From NCBI GenBank assembly GCA_002729215.1, contig PBTV01000049.1, forward strand, positions 1-45,523: 45,523 bases of DNA, given 5' to 3'. Below are positions 1-6,405 of the stretch, in pieces (the first letter of the stretch is position 1; each line of letters begins with the position of its first letter). Source of the stretch: Rubrivirga sp. GTDB lineage: Bacteria > Actinomycetota > Actinomycetes > S36-B12. The position numbers were made by a program, and so were the translations under genes. Below the pieces are notes generated by a model. The model was not told the origin of the DNA. It worked only from the letters and a program-made list of their open reading frames with translations, and made no database searches.

Positions 1-620
1 GGCCGAGCCCACAGGCCGCCAGCATCGAGCGGCATCTGCTCAATGAAGCGAAGCTTCCAGTCATTCGCCAGGGAGTGACGCAACAGCGGCACCGCTTCGT
101 CATCGTTAACACCCCGCAAGAGCACGGCGTTCACCTTGACGGGAAGGAGCCCCGCTTCCTTCGCCGCATCGATTCCAGCGATGACATCGTCGAATCGATC
201 GCGGTGAGTCATCTCTTTGAATCGCTGCGGATCCAACGTGTCCAAACTGACATTCACGCGCTCGAGTCCTGCGTCCGCGAGGTCCTGTGCAAGTTTTGGC
301 AACTGAAGACCATTGGACGTAAGAGAGATCTTCGGCGCGTGGGGAAGAGCGTTGAGGCGCCGAACCACGTCCACAACGTCTGGCCGGAGCAGAGGTTCAC
401 CGCCGGTCAGACGCATCTGGTTGATGCCCATTTCCGTGGCGACTTCGAGCACCAACATCATCTCGTCGGTTGACAGCAAGTGTTCGCCGGGAATCCAATC
501 TGCAAAATCTGCCGGCATGCAGTAGTTGCAACGAAGCGAGCAACGATCAGTCAGCGAGACCCGCATGTCTCGATGGACGCGACCGAAAGTATCAACGAGT
601 GCACCGTGATCGGAGCTCAT
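1..620 (-). CDS. moaA: GTP 3',8-cyclase MoaA, 3' part cut off by window edge
   Basis: Radical-SAM enzyme that turns GTP into 3',8-cyclo-GTP, the first step of molybdenum-cofactor synthesis, in the cytoplasm. Only the first 206 codons lie inside the window. The N-terminal CxxxCxxC cluster motif is visible as C27, C31 and C34 (DRCSLRCNYCMP), followed by LTGGEPLLRP, the usual SAM-binding GGE motif. The second 4Fe-4S cysteines expected in the C-terminal half are outside the window. The ATG at 620 overlaps the TGA of moaE in an ATGA arrangement, so the two are translationally coupled. Family assignment is firm; completeness cannot be judged. Confidence 0.95.
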   Translation of the reverse strand, partial: MSSDHGALVDTFGRVHRDMRVSLTDRCSLRCNYCMPADFADWIPGEHLLSTDEMMLVLEVATEMGINQMRLTGGEPLLRPDVVDVVRRLNALPHAPKISLTSNGLQLPKLAQDLADAGLERVNVSLDTLDPQRFKEMTHRDRFDDVIAGIDAAKEAGLLPVKVNAVLLRGVNDDEAVPLLRHSLANDWKLRFIEQMPLDAGGLWAR

Positions 621-1051
621 GCGCAATTCACCCATTCATCGGTACCGTCGGCAAAAACCTGGTGTTTCCAGATCGGAATTCGCTGCTTCGTTTTCTCCAC
701 GAGATCGACGCACGCCTCGAACGCCTGCTGTCGGTGCCGAGCGCTCGCAGCGGCCACCAGAGCGGCCTCGCCGATCGGAATAGGTCCATGCCGGTGGACA
801 AGCGCCACCGCAATGACGTCGTGCTCGCGGGCGACGTCGGCGGCGACGTCGTCAAGGGCCGCCTGCGCCCCTGGATGCGCCTCGTAGGCCAAAGAGACCA
901 CGGATCGCTCGTGATCGTTGTCGCGAACGTCACCGGTGAAGACCACAGAAGCACCGGCCGAGGGGTCCGACACAGCGCGACGCAGCTCCTCGACGTCGAT
1001 TGCCTCCGTGCCGACGGCAACCATGCGGACGTTCGCCTCTTCCTGGGCCAT
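617..1051 (-). CDS. moaE: molybdopterin synthase catalytic subunit MoaE
   Basis: Large subunit of molybdopterin synthase, which moves sulfur from MoaD thiocarboxylate onto precursor Z. The 144-residue product has the family's central HRHGPIPIGEAALVAAASA stretch and the C-terminal KTKQRIPIWKHQ motif, where the conserved lysines and PIWK lie in the active site. No moaD is visible; it must be elsewhere or beyond the left edge. It is the first gene of a leftward unit with moaA and diverges from xdhC across 29 bp. The start at 1051 has no ribosome-binding site but has an AATAAT box 6 nt upstream, fitting a leaderless message. Confidence 0.93.
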   Translation of the reverse strand: MAQEEANVRMVAVGTEAIDVEELRRAVSDPSAGASVVFTGDVRDNDHERSVVSLAYEAHPGAQAALDDVAADVAREHDVIAVALVHRHGPIPIGEAALVAAASARHRQQAFEACVDLVEKTKQRIPIWKHQVFADGTDEWVNCA

Positions 1052-1058
1052 TGGCCCA
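1044..1058. repeat. perfect 7-1-7 palindrome over the moaE start
   Basis: TGGGCCA-T-TGGCCCA, centred on the moaE start codon (1049-1051 read leftward) and touching its -10 box. It is a plausible operator covering the transcription start of moaE. No binding protein can be named. Confidence 0.5.
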
Positions 1059-1063
1059 TTATT
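1058..1063 (-). promoter_or_regulatory. -10 box of moaE (leaderless)
   Basis: Read leftward it is AATAAT, ending 6 nt before the moaE ATG. This is the spacing expected when transcription starts at the start codon. No -35 hexamer is convincing. Confidence 0.5.
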
Positions 1064-1067
1064 GGCC

Positions 1068-1073
1068 TACCCT
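1068..1073 (+). promoter_or_regulatory. -10 box of xdhC (leaderless)
   Basis: TACCCT ends 7 nt before the ATG at 1081. No Shine-Dalgarno precedes that ATG. The box supports 1081 over the in-frame upstream start at 1000, which lies inside moaE. Confidence 0.5.
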
Positions 1074-1080
1074 GCCTATC

Positions 1081-2199
1081 ATGCGCGAGGTACTCCAAGA
1101 ATTGCTCGCTGCCTACCGGGCGGGGGAACCGGTGGCCATGGCCACAGTCGTCCGAACCTGGAAATCTGCCCCGCGCCCGGCGGGAGCGGCCATGCTCGTC
1201 ACCAGCGGCCAGGAGGCGGTCGGCTCGGTCAGCGGTGGCTGCGTGGAGGGGGCGCTCTTCGATGTGGGCCTGGAGATTCTCGACAACGGAGTCCCGCAGT
1301 ACCGCAAGTACGGGATCAGTGACGACGAGGCTTTCGGCGTCGGCCTGACCTGCGGCGGGATCATCGAGGTTTTTGCCGAGCGCGTCGATACGGTCACGTG
1401 GCCCGAGCTTGAGGGGGTTGCAGCGAGCGTCGAAGCCCAGGAGGCAGTCGCCATCGCGACTATCGTCACCGCTCCCGACGACGTGGCCGAACGCATCGGC
1501 CGACATCTCGTTATTCGTCCTTCTGGCTGCGAGGGCAGTTTGGGAACCGAGCGGCTCGATGACACCGTTCGCGAGGACGGGTTGGGCATGTTGGCGGCGG
1601 GCACCACCGGCTTCCTGCACTATGGCGGCGAGGGAGAACGACTCGGCGAGGGTCTCGACGTATTCGTGGCCAGCTACGCGCCTCCCGCGCAGATGTTCGT
1701 GTTCGGCGCCATTGACTTCTCCGCGTCTTTGGTTCGCGTCGGCAAAGTGCTCGGCTACCGAGTGACGGTGTGTGACGCTCGGCCGATTTTCGCCACAGCG
1801 AAGCGATTTCCAGAAGCAGATGACGTGGTCGTCGATTGGCCCCACCGGTGGCTAGAGACCCAAGATGTCGACGAGCGCACCGTCATCGCCGTCCTGACTC
1901 ACGATCCGAAGTTCGACGTGCCCGCCCTGAAGGTCGCGCTCGCCAGTCGCGCCGGATACGTCGGGGCAATGGGGTCGCGGAGAACACACGAGGATCGTCT
2001 CGAGCGCCTCCGCGAGGCAGGAGTGACGGACGAAGAACTCAAGCGCCTGCACTCCCCGATCGGGCTTGACCTTGGAGCCCGCACGCCGGAGGAGACGGCC
2101 ATCTCCATCGCCGCCGAAATTGTTCAGGCTCGATGGGGTGGTAGCGGACGACATCTCACCGATACCAATGGCCCCATCCACCCGGGTGCTCCACGATGA
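1081..2199 (+). CDS. xdhC: XdhC/CoxI family protein (Moco sulfuration/insertion chaperone)
   Basis: XdhC-type proteins bind molybdenum cofactor and help its sulfuration and insertion into xanthine-dehydrogenase or CO-dehydrogenase-type hydroxylases. The 372-residue product has an N-terminal XdhC/CoxI domain (about 1-110, with SAPRPAGAAMLV and GSVSGGCVEGAL) and a C-terminal Rossmann-like XdhC_C domain (from about 200: FGAIDFSASLVRVGK, later YVGAMGSRRTHEDR). Its stop overlaps the start of the MobA-like gene (ATGA), making a two-gene unit. No molybdenum hydroxylase is in the window, so its client lies elsewhere. The start at 1081 is chosen because a -10 box sits 7 nt upstream and the N-terminus aligns with the family. 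Confidence 0.9.
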   Translation: MREVLQELLAAYRAGEPVAMATVVRTWKSAPRPAGAAMLVTSGQEAVGSVSGGCVEGALFDVGLEILDNGVPQYRKYGISDDEAFGVGLTCGGIIEVFAERVDTVTWPELEGVAASVEAQEAVAIATIVTAPDDVAERIGRHLVIRPSGCEGSLGTERLDDTVREDGLGMLAAGTTGFLHYGGEGERLGEGLDVFVASYAPPAQMFVFGAIDFSASLVRVGKVLGYRVTVCDARPIFATAKRFPEADDVVVDWPHRWLETQDVDERTVIAVLTHDPKFDVPALKVALASRAGYVGAMGSRRTHEDRLERLREAGVTDEELKRLHSPIGLDLGARTPEETAISIAAEIVQARWGGSGRHLTDTNGPIHPGAPR

Positions 2200-2762
2200 G
2201 CGACATCTCAGCGCCATGCGCGGGTGTGGTGCTTGCTGCCGGGAGTGGTTCCCGATTCGGAGAACCCAAGGCCCCGCTCGAAGTAGACGGCGAGCGACTC
2301 GTAGATCGTTCCGTTCGCCTTTTGCGCGAAGGGGGATGTGATCCCATCTTCGTGATCCTGGGAGCGTGGGAAGGAAGCGTCGACGATGCCCTCGTGATCG
2401 TGAATCACGGCTGGGAAGAAGGAATGGGTTCATCGCTTCGCATCGCCCTGAAATGGGTGAACGCGACCACCGAGGCGGACTACGCGCTCATCACACTCGT
2501 GGACTTACCAGGCCTCACCTCCCAATCAGTTCAACGCGTCGCTGCTGCTGATAGCGGCATTGCCGTGGCGACCTTCGACGGTGAGCGCGGCCATCCCGTG
2601 CGTATTCCACGGGAGCACTTCCGCGAACTCATCGACACCGTCGGCGGCGACGAAGGGGCTCGATCGTTCGTGAGCCAAAGGGATGACGTTGTCCTGGTAG
2701 AGATCGGCGACATTGCCTCGGGAAAAGACATCGACGTGCCGAGTGACGTGGTTGGCTCCTAG
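2196..2762 (+). CDS. MobA/MocA-like nucleotidyltransferase
   Basis: Transfers a nucleotide to molybdopterin; MocA (CTP) and MobA (GTP) share this fold. The 188-residue product opens with AGVVLAAGSGSRFGEPKAPL, the nucleotide-binding loop with its conserved lysine, then ALITLVDLPGLT, the acidic motif that binds Mg2+. Coupling to xdhC by an ATGA overlap favours a MocA-like role making the cytosine dinucleotide form used by xanthine-dehydrogenase-type enzymes. That choice is inferred from context; the sequence alone does not separate CTP from GTP use. Confidence 0.85.
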   Translation: MSDISAPCAGVVLAAGSGSRFGEPKAPLEVDGERLVDRSVRLLREGGCDPIFVILGAWEGSVDDALVIVNHGWEEGMGSSLRIALKWVNATTEADYALITLVDLPGLTSQSVQRVAAADSGIAVATFDGERGHPVRIPREHFRELIDTVGGDEGARSFVSQRDDVVLVEIGDIASGKDIDVPSDVVGS

Positions 2763-2780
2763 CCGATAAGGGCTGCCCCT

Positions 2781-3518
2781 CTAGTTGATGTGGGTGTGCA
2801 GTGCCCCGATGTCTGCAACAGCGAAGATTGCACCGGCGATAACAAGAACTAGTCCTACCGAACGCAAGGCGAACTCATTGCGGGCGGGAGATTTCTGCCA
2901 CATCATCACAAGCATCACGGCGAACATGACGGCGGCAGAAAGAAGCCCGCCGCTGGTGTGTGCCATCACGGACATCATGGCCACCACCATGAACGGCCAG
3001 CAACCGGTCGCACACGCCAGACCCTGACGCAGCCCAGAGACCACCGGGGGTTGGGCGTTCGTCAATGAGCGACAGGTGCGGAAGGAACTCAACACCACCG
3101 GTGCCTGCAAGTACGCCCCCACGGCGATCCACGACAAACCGAGGGTCAGCGAATTGATGGGCCAGTAGGACACGACAATCCACGCGGGAAGCGCGAGGGC
3201 CGCCCACACAACCAGGTAGCCCGAACCAAAACTCACGGCTCTGGATGCTCGGCCGGCGGCAATACGCTGCATCGGCCGCAGGATGGTGGGCACCATCATG
3301 GCCGCGCTCATCACCGACCAGCCGACAACAAATCCTGTGAAATCGTGTCGCATCGGCCAGACAACCATGACCAGCCATCCAGCACAGGCCACCGCAATCA
3401 CGGGGGCGACGGCGACGATGTCAGCTCTACCCCAACGGTTCGCCGAAACGGCAGCGGGAGAGGCTCGCACCAGCGCACTGTAGCCGGTCAACACGGGCCG
3501 CCGCGGCCGCTTTCTCAA
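2781..3518 (-). CDS. DUF2182 integral membrane protein
   Basis: Predicted metal-associated membrane protein of unknown function. The 245 residues contain about six hydrophobic segments. The family's signature features are present: SAAMMVPTILRPM near residue 75 and the cysteine motif GLACATGCWPFMVVAMM near residue 170. Its ATG overlaps the stop of the upstream cupin lipoprotein (ATGA at 3515-3518), so the two are made together. In other genomes DUF2182 proteins accompany small metal-related or copper-related genes, but nothing here fixes a substrate. Confidence 0.8.
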   Translation of the reverse strand: MRKRPRRPVLTGYSALVRASPAAVSANRWGRADIVAVAPVIAVACAGWLVMVVWPMRHDFTGFVVGWSVMSAAMMVPTILRPMQRIAAGRASRAVSFGSGYLVVWAALALPAWIVVSYWPINSLTLGLSWIAVGAYLQAPVVLSSFRTCRSLTNAQPPVVSGLRQGLACATGCWPFMVVAMMSVMAHTSGGLLSAAVMFAVMLVMMWQKSPARNEFALRSVGLVLVIAGAIFAVADIGALHTHIN

Positions 3519-3988
3519 CGTTCGATGATGTCTCTCAATCCCTTCGCACCCACATACACATGCAAGACACTCACTTCGTCTTCGTACGTGTTCATACCGT
3601 TGTAGTCGGTTTTGGTCGCTTGAATGAATGCCGTCCCTGCGGGGTATTCCACGAGGGCGCCCTCACCGAAATCCACCGTGTAGGTGCCGGCGAGCACGTG
3701 CACGTAGACGGGGATTCGATGTCTGCGCCACCCGGTGCTCTCACCTGGTCCAAGAACGACGGTTTCGCTACTGATGCGCGCCGGCTTCTTCTTCGGATAC
3801 GTCACCCGCTGATCCAGGACGGTGAGTTCCTGCTTCTCCAAGAAGGTTTGGCTCCCTTCTTCCACCTCCGCGGTCGACGGCGCGGCCGATTGCATTACGT
3901 CCTCACTCGCTGAGTCGTCGCCGCACCCGGCCACACTCGCCAGTACCGCGGCTGTGACAAGTACCGCGCCTACCCAACGGACATGCAT
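3515..3988 (-). CDS. secreted cupin-like lipoprotein
   Basis: 157-residue exported lipoprotein. It starts with a basic and hydrophobic signal and a lipobox ending VAGC (Cys22), then an acidic linker, then a single cupin-like beta-barrel domain (about 60-150: TVVLGPGESTGWRRHRIP, VYVHVLAGTYTVDFGEGALV, EYPAGTAFIQ). The usual metal-binding histidines are only partly kept, so metal binding is uncertain. The longer upstream reading at 4057 runs into the divergent gene; ATG 3988 gives a proper signal peptide and has a TACCGT box 6 nt upstream. Coupled to the DUF2182 gene; the pair probably acts together at the membrane. Confidence 0.75.
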   Translation of the reverse strand: MHVRWVGAVLVTAAVLASVAGCGDDSASEDVMQSAAPSTAEVEEGSQTFLEKQELTVLDQRVTYPKKKPARISSETVVLGPGESTGWRRHRIPVYVHVLAGTYTVDFGEGALVEYPAGTAFIQATKTDYNGMNTYEDEVSVLHVYVGAKGLRDIIER

Positions 3989-3994
3989 CCCCGT

Positions 3995-4000
3995 ACGGTA
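3995..4000 (-). promoter_or_regulatory. -10 box of cupin lipoprotein gene (leaderless)
   Basis: TACCGT read leftward, 6 nt before ATG 3988. It overlaps TACGGT on the other strand (3994-3999), which could serve the divergent gene at 4009, so the two promoters may share one palindromic core (CCGTACGG). Confidence 0.45.
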
Positions 4001-4008
4001 ACGCCACG

Positions 4009-4710
4009 ATGAATCGCCCACTGAAGGTTCCGGGATGGTTGCGACCGTCTCGCACAATCCCCGTCACACCGTGGCGCTCGGCCTCTCGCTGGCGCGCACG
4101 TCCGTCAACTCTGGGTGTCCTCTTTGTGGGCTTGTCGCTGTTCGGCACCGGAGAGGCCCTGCTTGTCGTCGCCGCCCTAGGCAACGGTCCGTGGACGGTC
4201 TTCGCTCAAGGTCTGACCGTGCACACTCCGATGTCGATCGGGCTTGCAACATTCGTTCTGAGTGTCATCGTCTTGCTCTTGTGGATTCCCCTTCGCGAGA
4301 GACCAGGGTTAGGAACGATTGCCAACGCCATCATCATTGCCGGTGCGCTGCAAATTGGCGTGCAGGTGATCCCTTCTCCCAGCGCGCTCTGGCTTCGCTT
4401 GCTGTTCGTGATCGGGGGCATCGCCTTGATCGGTCTCGGCAGCGGCTTGTACTTGACGACCAATTTGGGCCCCGGCCCGCGGGACGGATGGATGACCGGG
4501 CTGCACGTTCGATTCGGGTGGCCGGTGGCGCGGGTTCGGACGGGGATCGAGGTTTCCGTGGTCGTCATCGGCTGGCTGCTCGGTGGCACCGTAGGGCTGG
4601 GTACCGTGCTGTTCGCCCTTTTCGTCGGACCGAGCGTGGGGTGGGGACTACGCCTGATGGACCGGGGAAATTCCTCAAACGACACCGGAGCTCCCGAACT
4701 CGAGGCTTAA
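4009..4710 (+). CDS. YczE/YitT-like integral membrane protein
   Basis: 233-residue membrane protein with five to six hydrophobic segments beginning near residue 35. The motifs GNGPWTVFAQGLTVHT and LGPGPRDGWMTGLHVRFG are typical of the YczE/YyaS/YitT group, whose transport or accessory role is not settled. It diverges from the cupin lipoprotein with only 20 bp between starts, and its TAA overlaps the stop of the converging HAD gene. No ribosome-binding site is seen; a TACGGT box lies 9 nt upstream of the start. Confidence 0.75.
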   Translation: MNRPLKVPGWLRPSRTIPVTPWRSASRWRARPSTLGVLFVGLSLFGTGEALLVVAALGNGPWTVFAQGLTVHTPMSIGLATFVLSVIVLLLWIPLRERPGLGTIANAIIIAGALQIGVQVIPSPSALWLRLLFVIGGIALIGLGSGLYLTTNLGPGPRDGWMTGLHVRFGWPVARVRTGIEVSVVVIGWLLGGTVGLGTVLFALFVGPSVGWGLRLMDRGNSSNDTGAPELEA

Positions 4711-5357
4711 CGCGGCTCCAGGCCGAGCAGTCGCCGGGCCTCGATAAAGCCAGCCTCCGGATTGGTGGGGTCGAGGTGAACGCACACCATTCCGATGGAT
4801 CGCGCACCCTCAATGTTCACAGGCTGATCGTCGATGAAGACGATGTCTGAAGGCTCCATGCCCATCCGCTTCACCATCAACAGGTAGGCCTCAGGGTCCG
4901 GCTTATACAGACCGTCCGTGCGCCCCTCGACCACCACATCGAATTCCTTCAGGATGCTCATCCGATCAATCCACTCTCGATTGTGGAATGAGGTGAGGTC
5001 GTTGGTGTGCATCCCGACTCGAATGCCCGCGGCTTTCGCATCACCAATCAGTTCGGGCGCTCCTGGCCGGACAATCTCCTCTTCATCACCCGCATAGAAG
5101 GGCGCCATCATCGACGCCATATCCGGGGACCGTCCGGTGACTTCAGCGAATTTCTGCGCCTGAATAGCCCAATACTCGCGCTCGTTGATGTCGCCTCTTT
5201 GAAAAGCCTGCCACTGGGGATCAGCCGCCGGTTCGAACGGACCTCTCCACGTGAACGTTCCCGCGGGGAGTCCGAGATTGCGCTCTCCGATACTCACCAA
5301 CTCAAACGGCGTCAAAAGAACAGGGCCACCGAAATCCCATACAAGTCCGGAAATCAA
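4707..5357 (-). CDS. HAD-superfamily hydrolase (HAD-IA type)
   Basis: 216-residue haloacid-dehalogenase-fold protein. Motif I is WDFGGP with nucleophile D8; motif II GMHTNDLTSF; motif III lysine in YKPDPEAY; motif IV VFIDDQPVN. The residue two after the nucleophile, the general acid in true phosphatases, is glycine here, as in the DFGG subgroup, so phosphatase activity is not assured. It is the last gene of the leftward catabolic string and its ATG overlaps the stop of the hydratase gene. Context suggests action on a phosphorylated or hydrolysable intermediate of the aromatic pathway; this is inference. Confidence 0.8.
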   Translation of the reverse strand: MISGLVWDFGGPVLLTPFELVSIGERNLGLPAGTFTWRGPFEPAADPQWQAFQRGDINEREYWAIQAQKFAEVTGRSPDMASMMAPFYAGDEEEIVRPGAPELIGDAKAAGIRVGMHTNDLTSFHNREWIDRMSILKEFDVVVEGRTDGLYKPDPEAYLLMVKRMGMEPSDIVFIDDQPVNIEGARSIGMVCVHLDPTNPEAGFIEARRLLGLEPR

Positions 5358-6106
5358 TCCGCACCTCGCTCAACACGAACAGTGGTCGTCCACCCGCCCA
5401 CAACGAAGGTGGCCTCGATCCATCCGTCTGCGCGCAGGTCAAGCGGTTTCGCTAACCCACCGGTCAAAATGACGTCGCCAGCACGAAGCTTGCGCGGGAG
5501 ATCCGGGTGGTTGGCGAGCCACACAAGACTTTCCGGGAGGTCAAGTCCCGAGGCATTCCCCGACGCCAAACTGCTGCTTCCATCACTCGAGGTCAACGTG
5601 ATGTCGACCGAGTCCGGCGAGCAACCCTCGGGCATCGTGTCACCGAGAACAGCGAACGCCGCAGACGAACCGTCCGCAGTGTTGTGAGCCCAAGTGAATT
5701 GATAGTCCTGCCAGATCGAGTCGACAACCTCAAGACTCGCCACGGTTCGCTCCACGCGTCCCTGCGCGTCCAGGAAGACTGCCAGTTCGGGTTCGACCTT
5801 GGGTTGAAGGAGACCGGACACGACAGTTCCGGATGTGACCACCATCGATTCGGTTAATGGGCCGTGATTCGGCTCGTCGATTCCCATGGCTTCTCGCATG
5901 ACCCGGGACGTGTACCCGAGTTTGAAACCTACCGTCGGCGAATCTGCCCGCAGTCGATGATGAACTCGGTCTTGAACCCGGTAGGCCTCGTCTAGCCCAA
6001 CGCCGATTCTGGATGCATCCAGCAAGCGTGTGCTTTCACGGGCGCTGACGATGGTGTCGGCGATTGACTGACTCCGAGACTCGTCGGACTCTTCTGGTGG
6101 TGTCAG
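5354..6106 (-). CDS. 2-keto-4-pentenoate hydratase-family protein, probable CTG start
   Basis: Member of the hydratase/4-oxalocrotonate decarboxylase family (MhpD, DmpE, DmpH). It carries the metal-ligand pair in QPKVEPELAVFL and a third acidic site in VASLEVVDSI, plus GDVILTGGL near the end. Start choice is unusual: no ATG, GTG or TTG lies at the expected N-terminus. A CTG at 6104-6106 overlaps the TGA of the upstream zinc-ribbon gene as CTGA, mirroring the ATGA overlaps around it, and follows AGAGGAAGAG at the right distance; it yields 250 residues, close to family length. The alternative is a GTG about 70 bp upstream, inside the zinc-ribbon gene. Third paralogue of this family in the window. 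Confidence 0.83.
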   Translation of the reverse strand: MTPPEESDESRSQSIADTIVSARESTRLLDASRIGVGLDEAYRVQDRVHHRLRADSPTVGFKLGYTSRVMREAMGIDEPNHGPLTESMVVTSGTVVSGLLQPKVEPELAVFLDAQGRVERTVASLEVVDSIWQDYQFTWAHNTADGSSAAFAVLGDTMPEGCSPDSVDITLTSSDGSSSLASGNASGLDLPESLVWLANHPDLPRKLRAGDVILTGGLAKPLDLRADGWIEATFVVGGWTTTVRVERGAD

Positions 6107-6405
6107 TGCTCTTCCTCTTGGATCGTGACCATGTCGAAACGCACGACTTCTCCGAACCAGCCGCAGTCGCCACACCACGTCATGAAATTGCGAGTGTCCC
6201 CAGCCCAGTACTCCGTCGTGATCCCACCGTCGGCTTCGAGATTTTCGCCGCACATGGGGCAGAACTTGGGACGGTCAAGTAGGTGCCTCTCTGCATCGGC
6301 AGAGAACCACTCTCCTTGGGCAGGGAGCCGATGCGGATCGGGGGGCAACTCCGACATGATCCGCGATCGGGCGGACACGTCCGTCGCCTCGTCAGGAGTT
6401 GGCAC
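6103..6405 (-). CDS. small zinc-ribbon protein
   Basis: 100-residue cytoplasmic protein with two cysteine pairs, C49-P-M-C52 and C78-G-D-C81, spaced like a rubredoxin-type or zinc-ribbon knuckle (CPMCGENL ... WCGDCGWFG). Start is GTG at 6405, preceded by GGGAGAAG, and overlaps the Rieske oxygenase stop by 14 bp. Its stop overlaps the proposed CTG start of the hydratase. No function is known. Its place directly after the Rieske oxygenase suggests an accessory protein, a metal or electron-transfer partner, or a regulator of that enzyme. Confidence 0.75.
   Translation of the reverse strand: MPTPDEATDVSARSRIMSELPPDPHRLPAQGEWFSADAERHLLDRPKFCPMCGENLEADGGITTEYWAGDTRNFMTWCGDCGWFGEVVRFDMVTIQEEEH

Noticed and set aside
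628-1845. Long leftward frame of 405 codons
   Set aside because: It is the antisense shadow of xdhC and overlaps moaE; composition is Arg/Ser/Pro-rich with no family signature.
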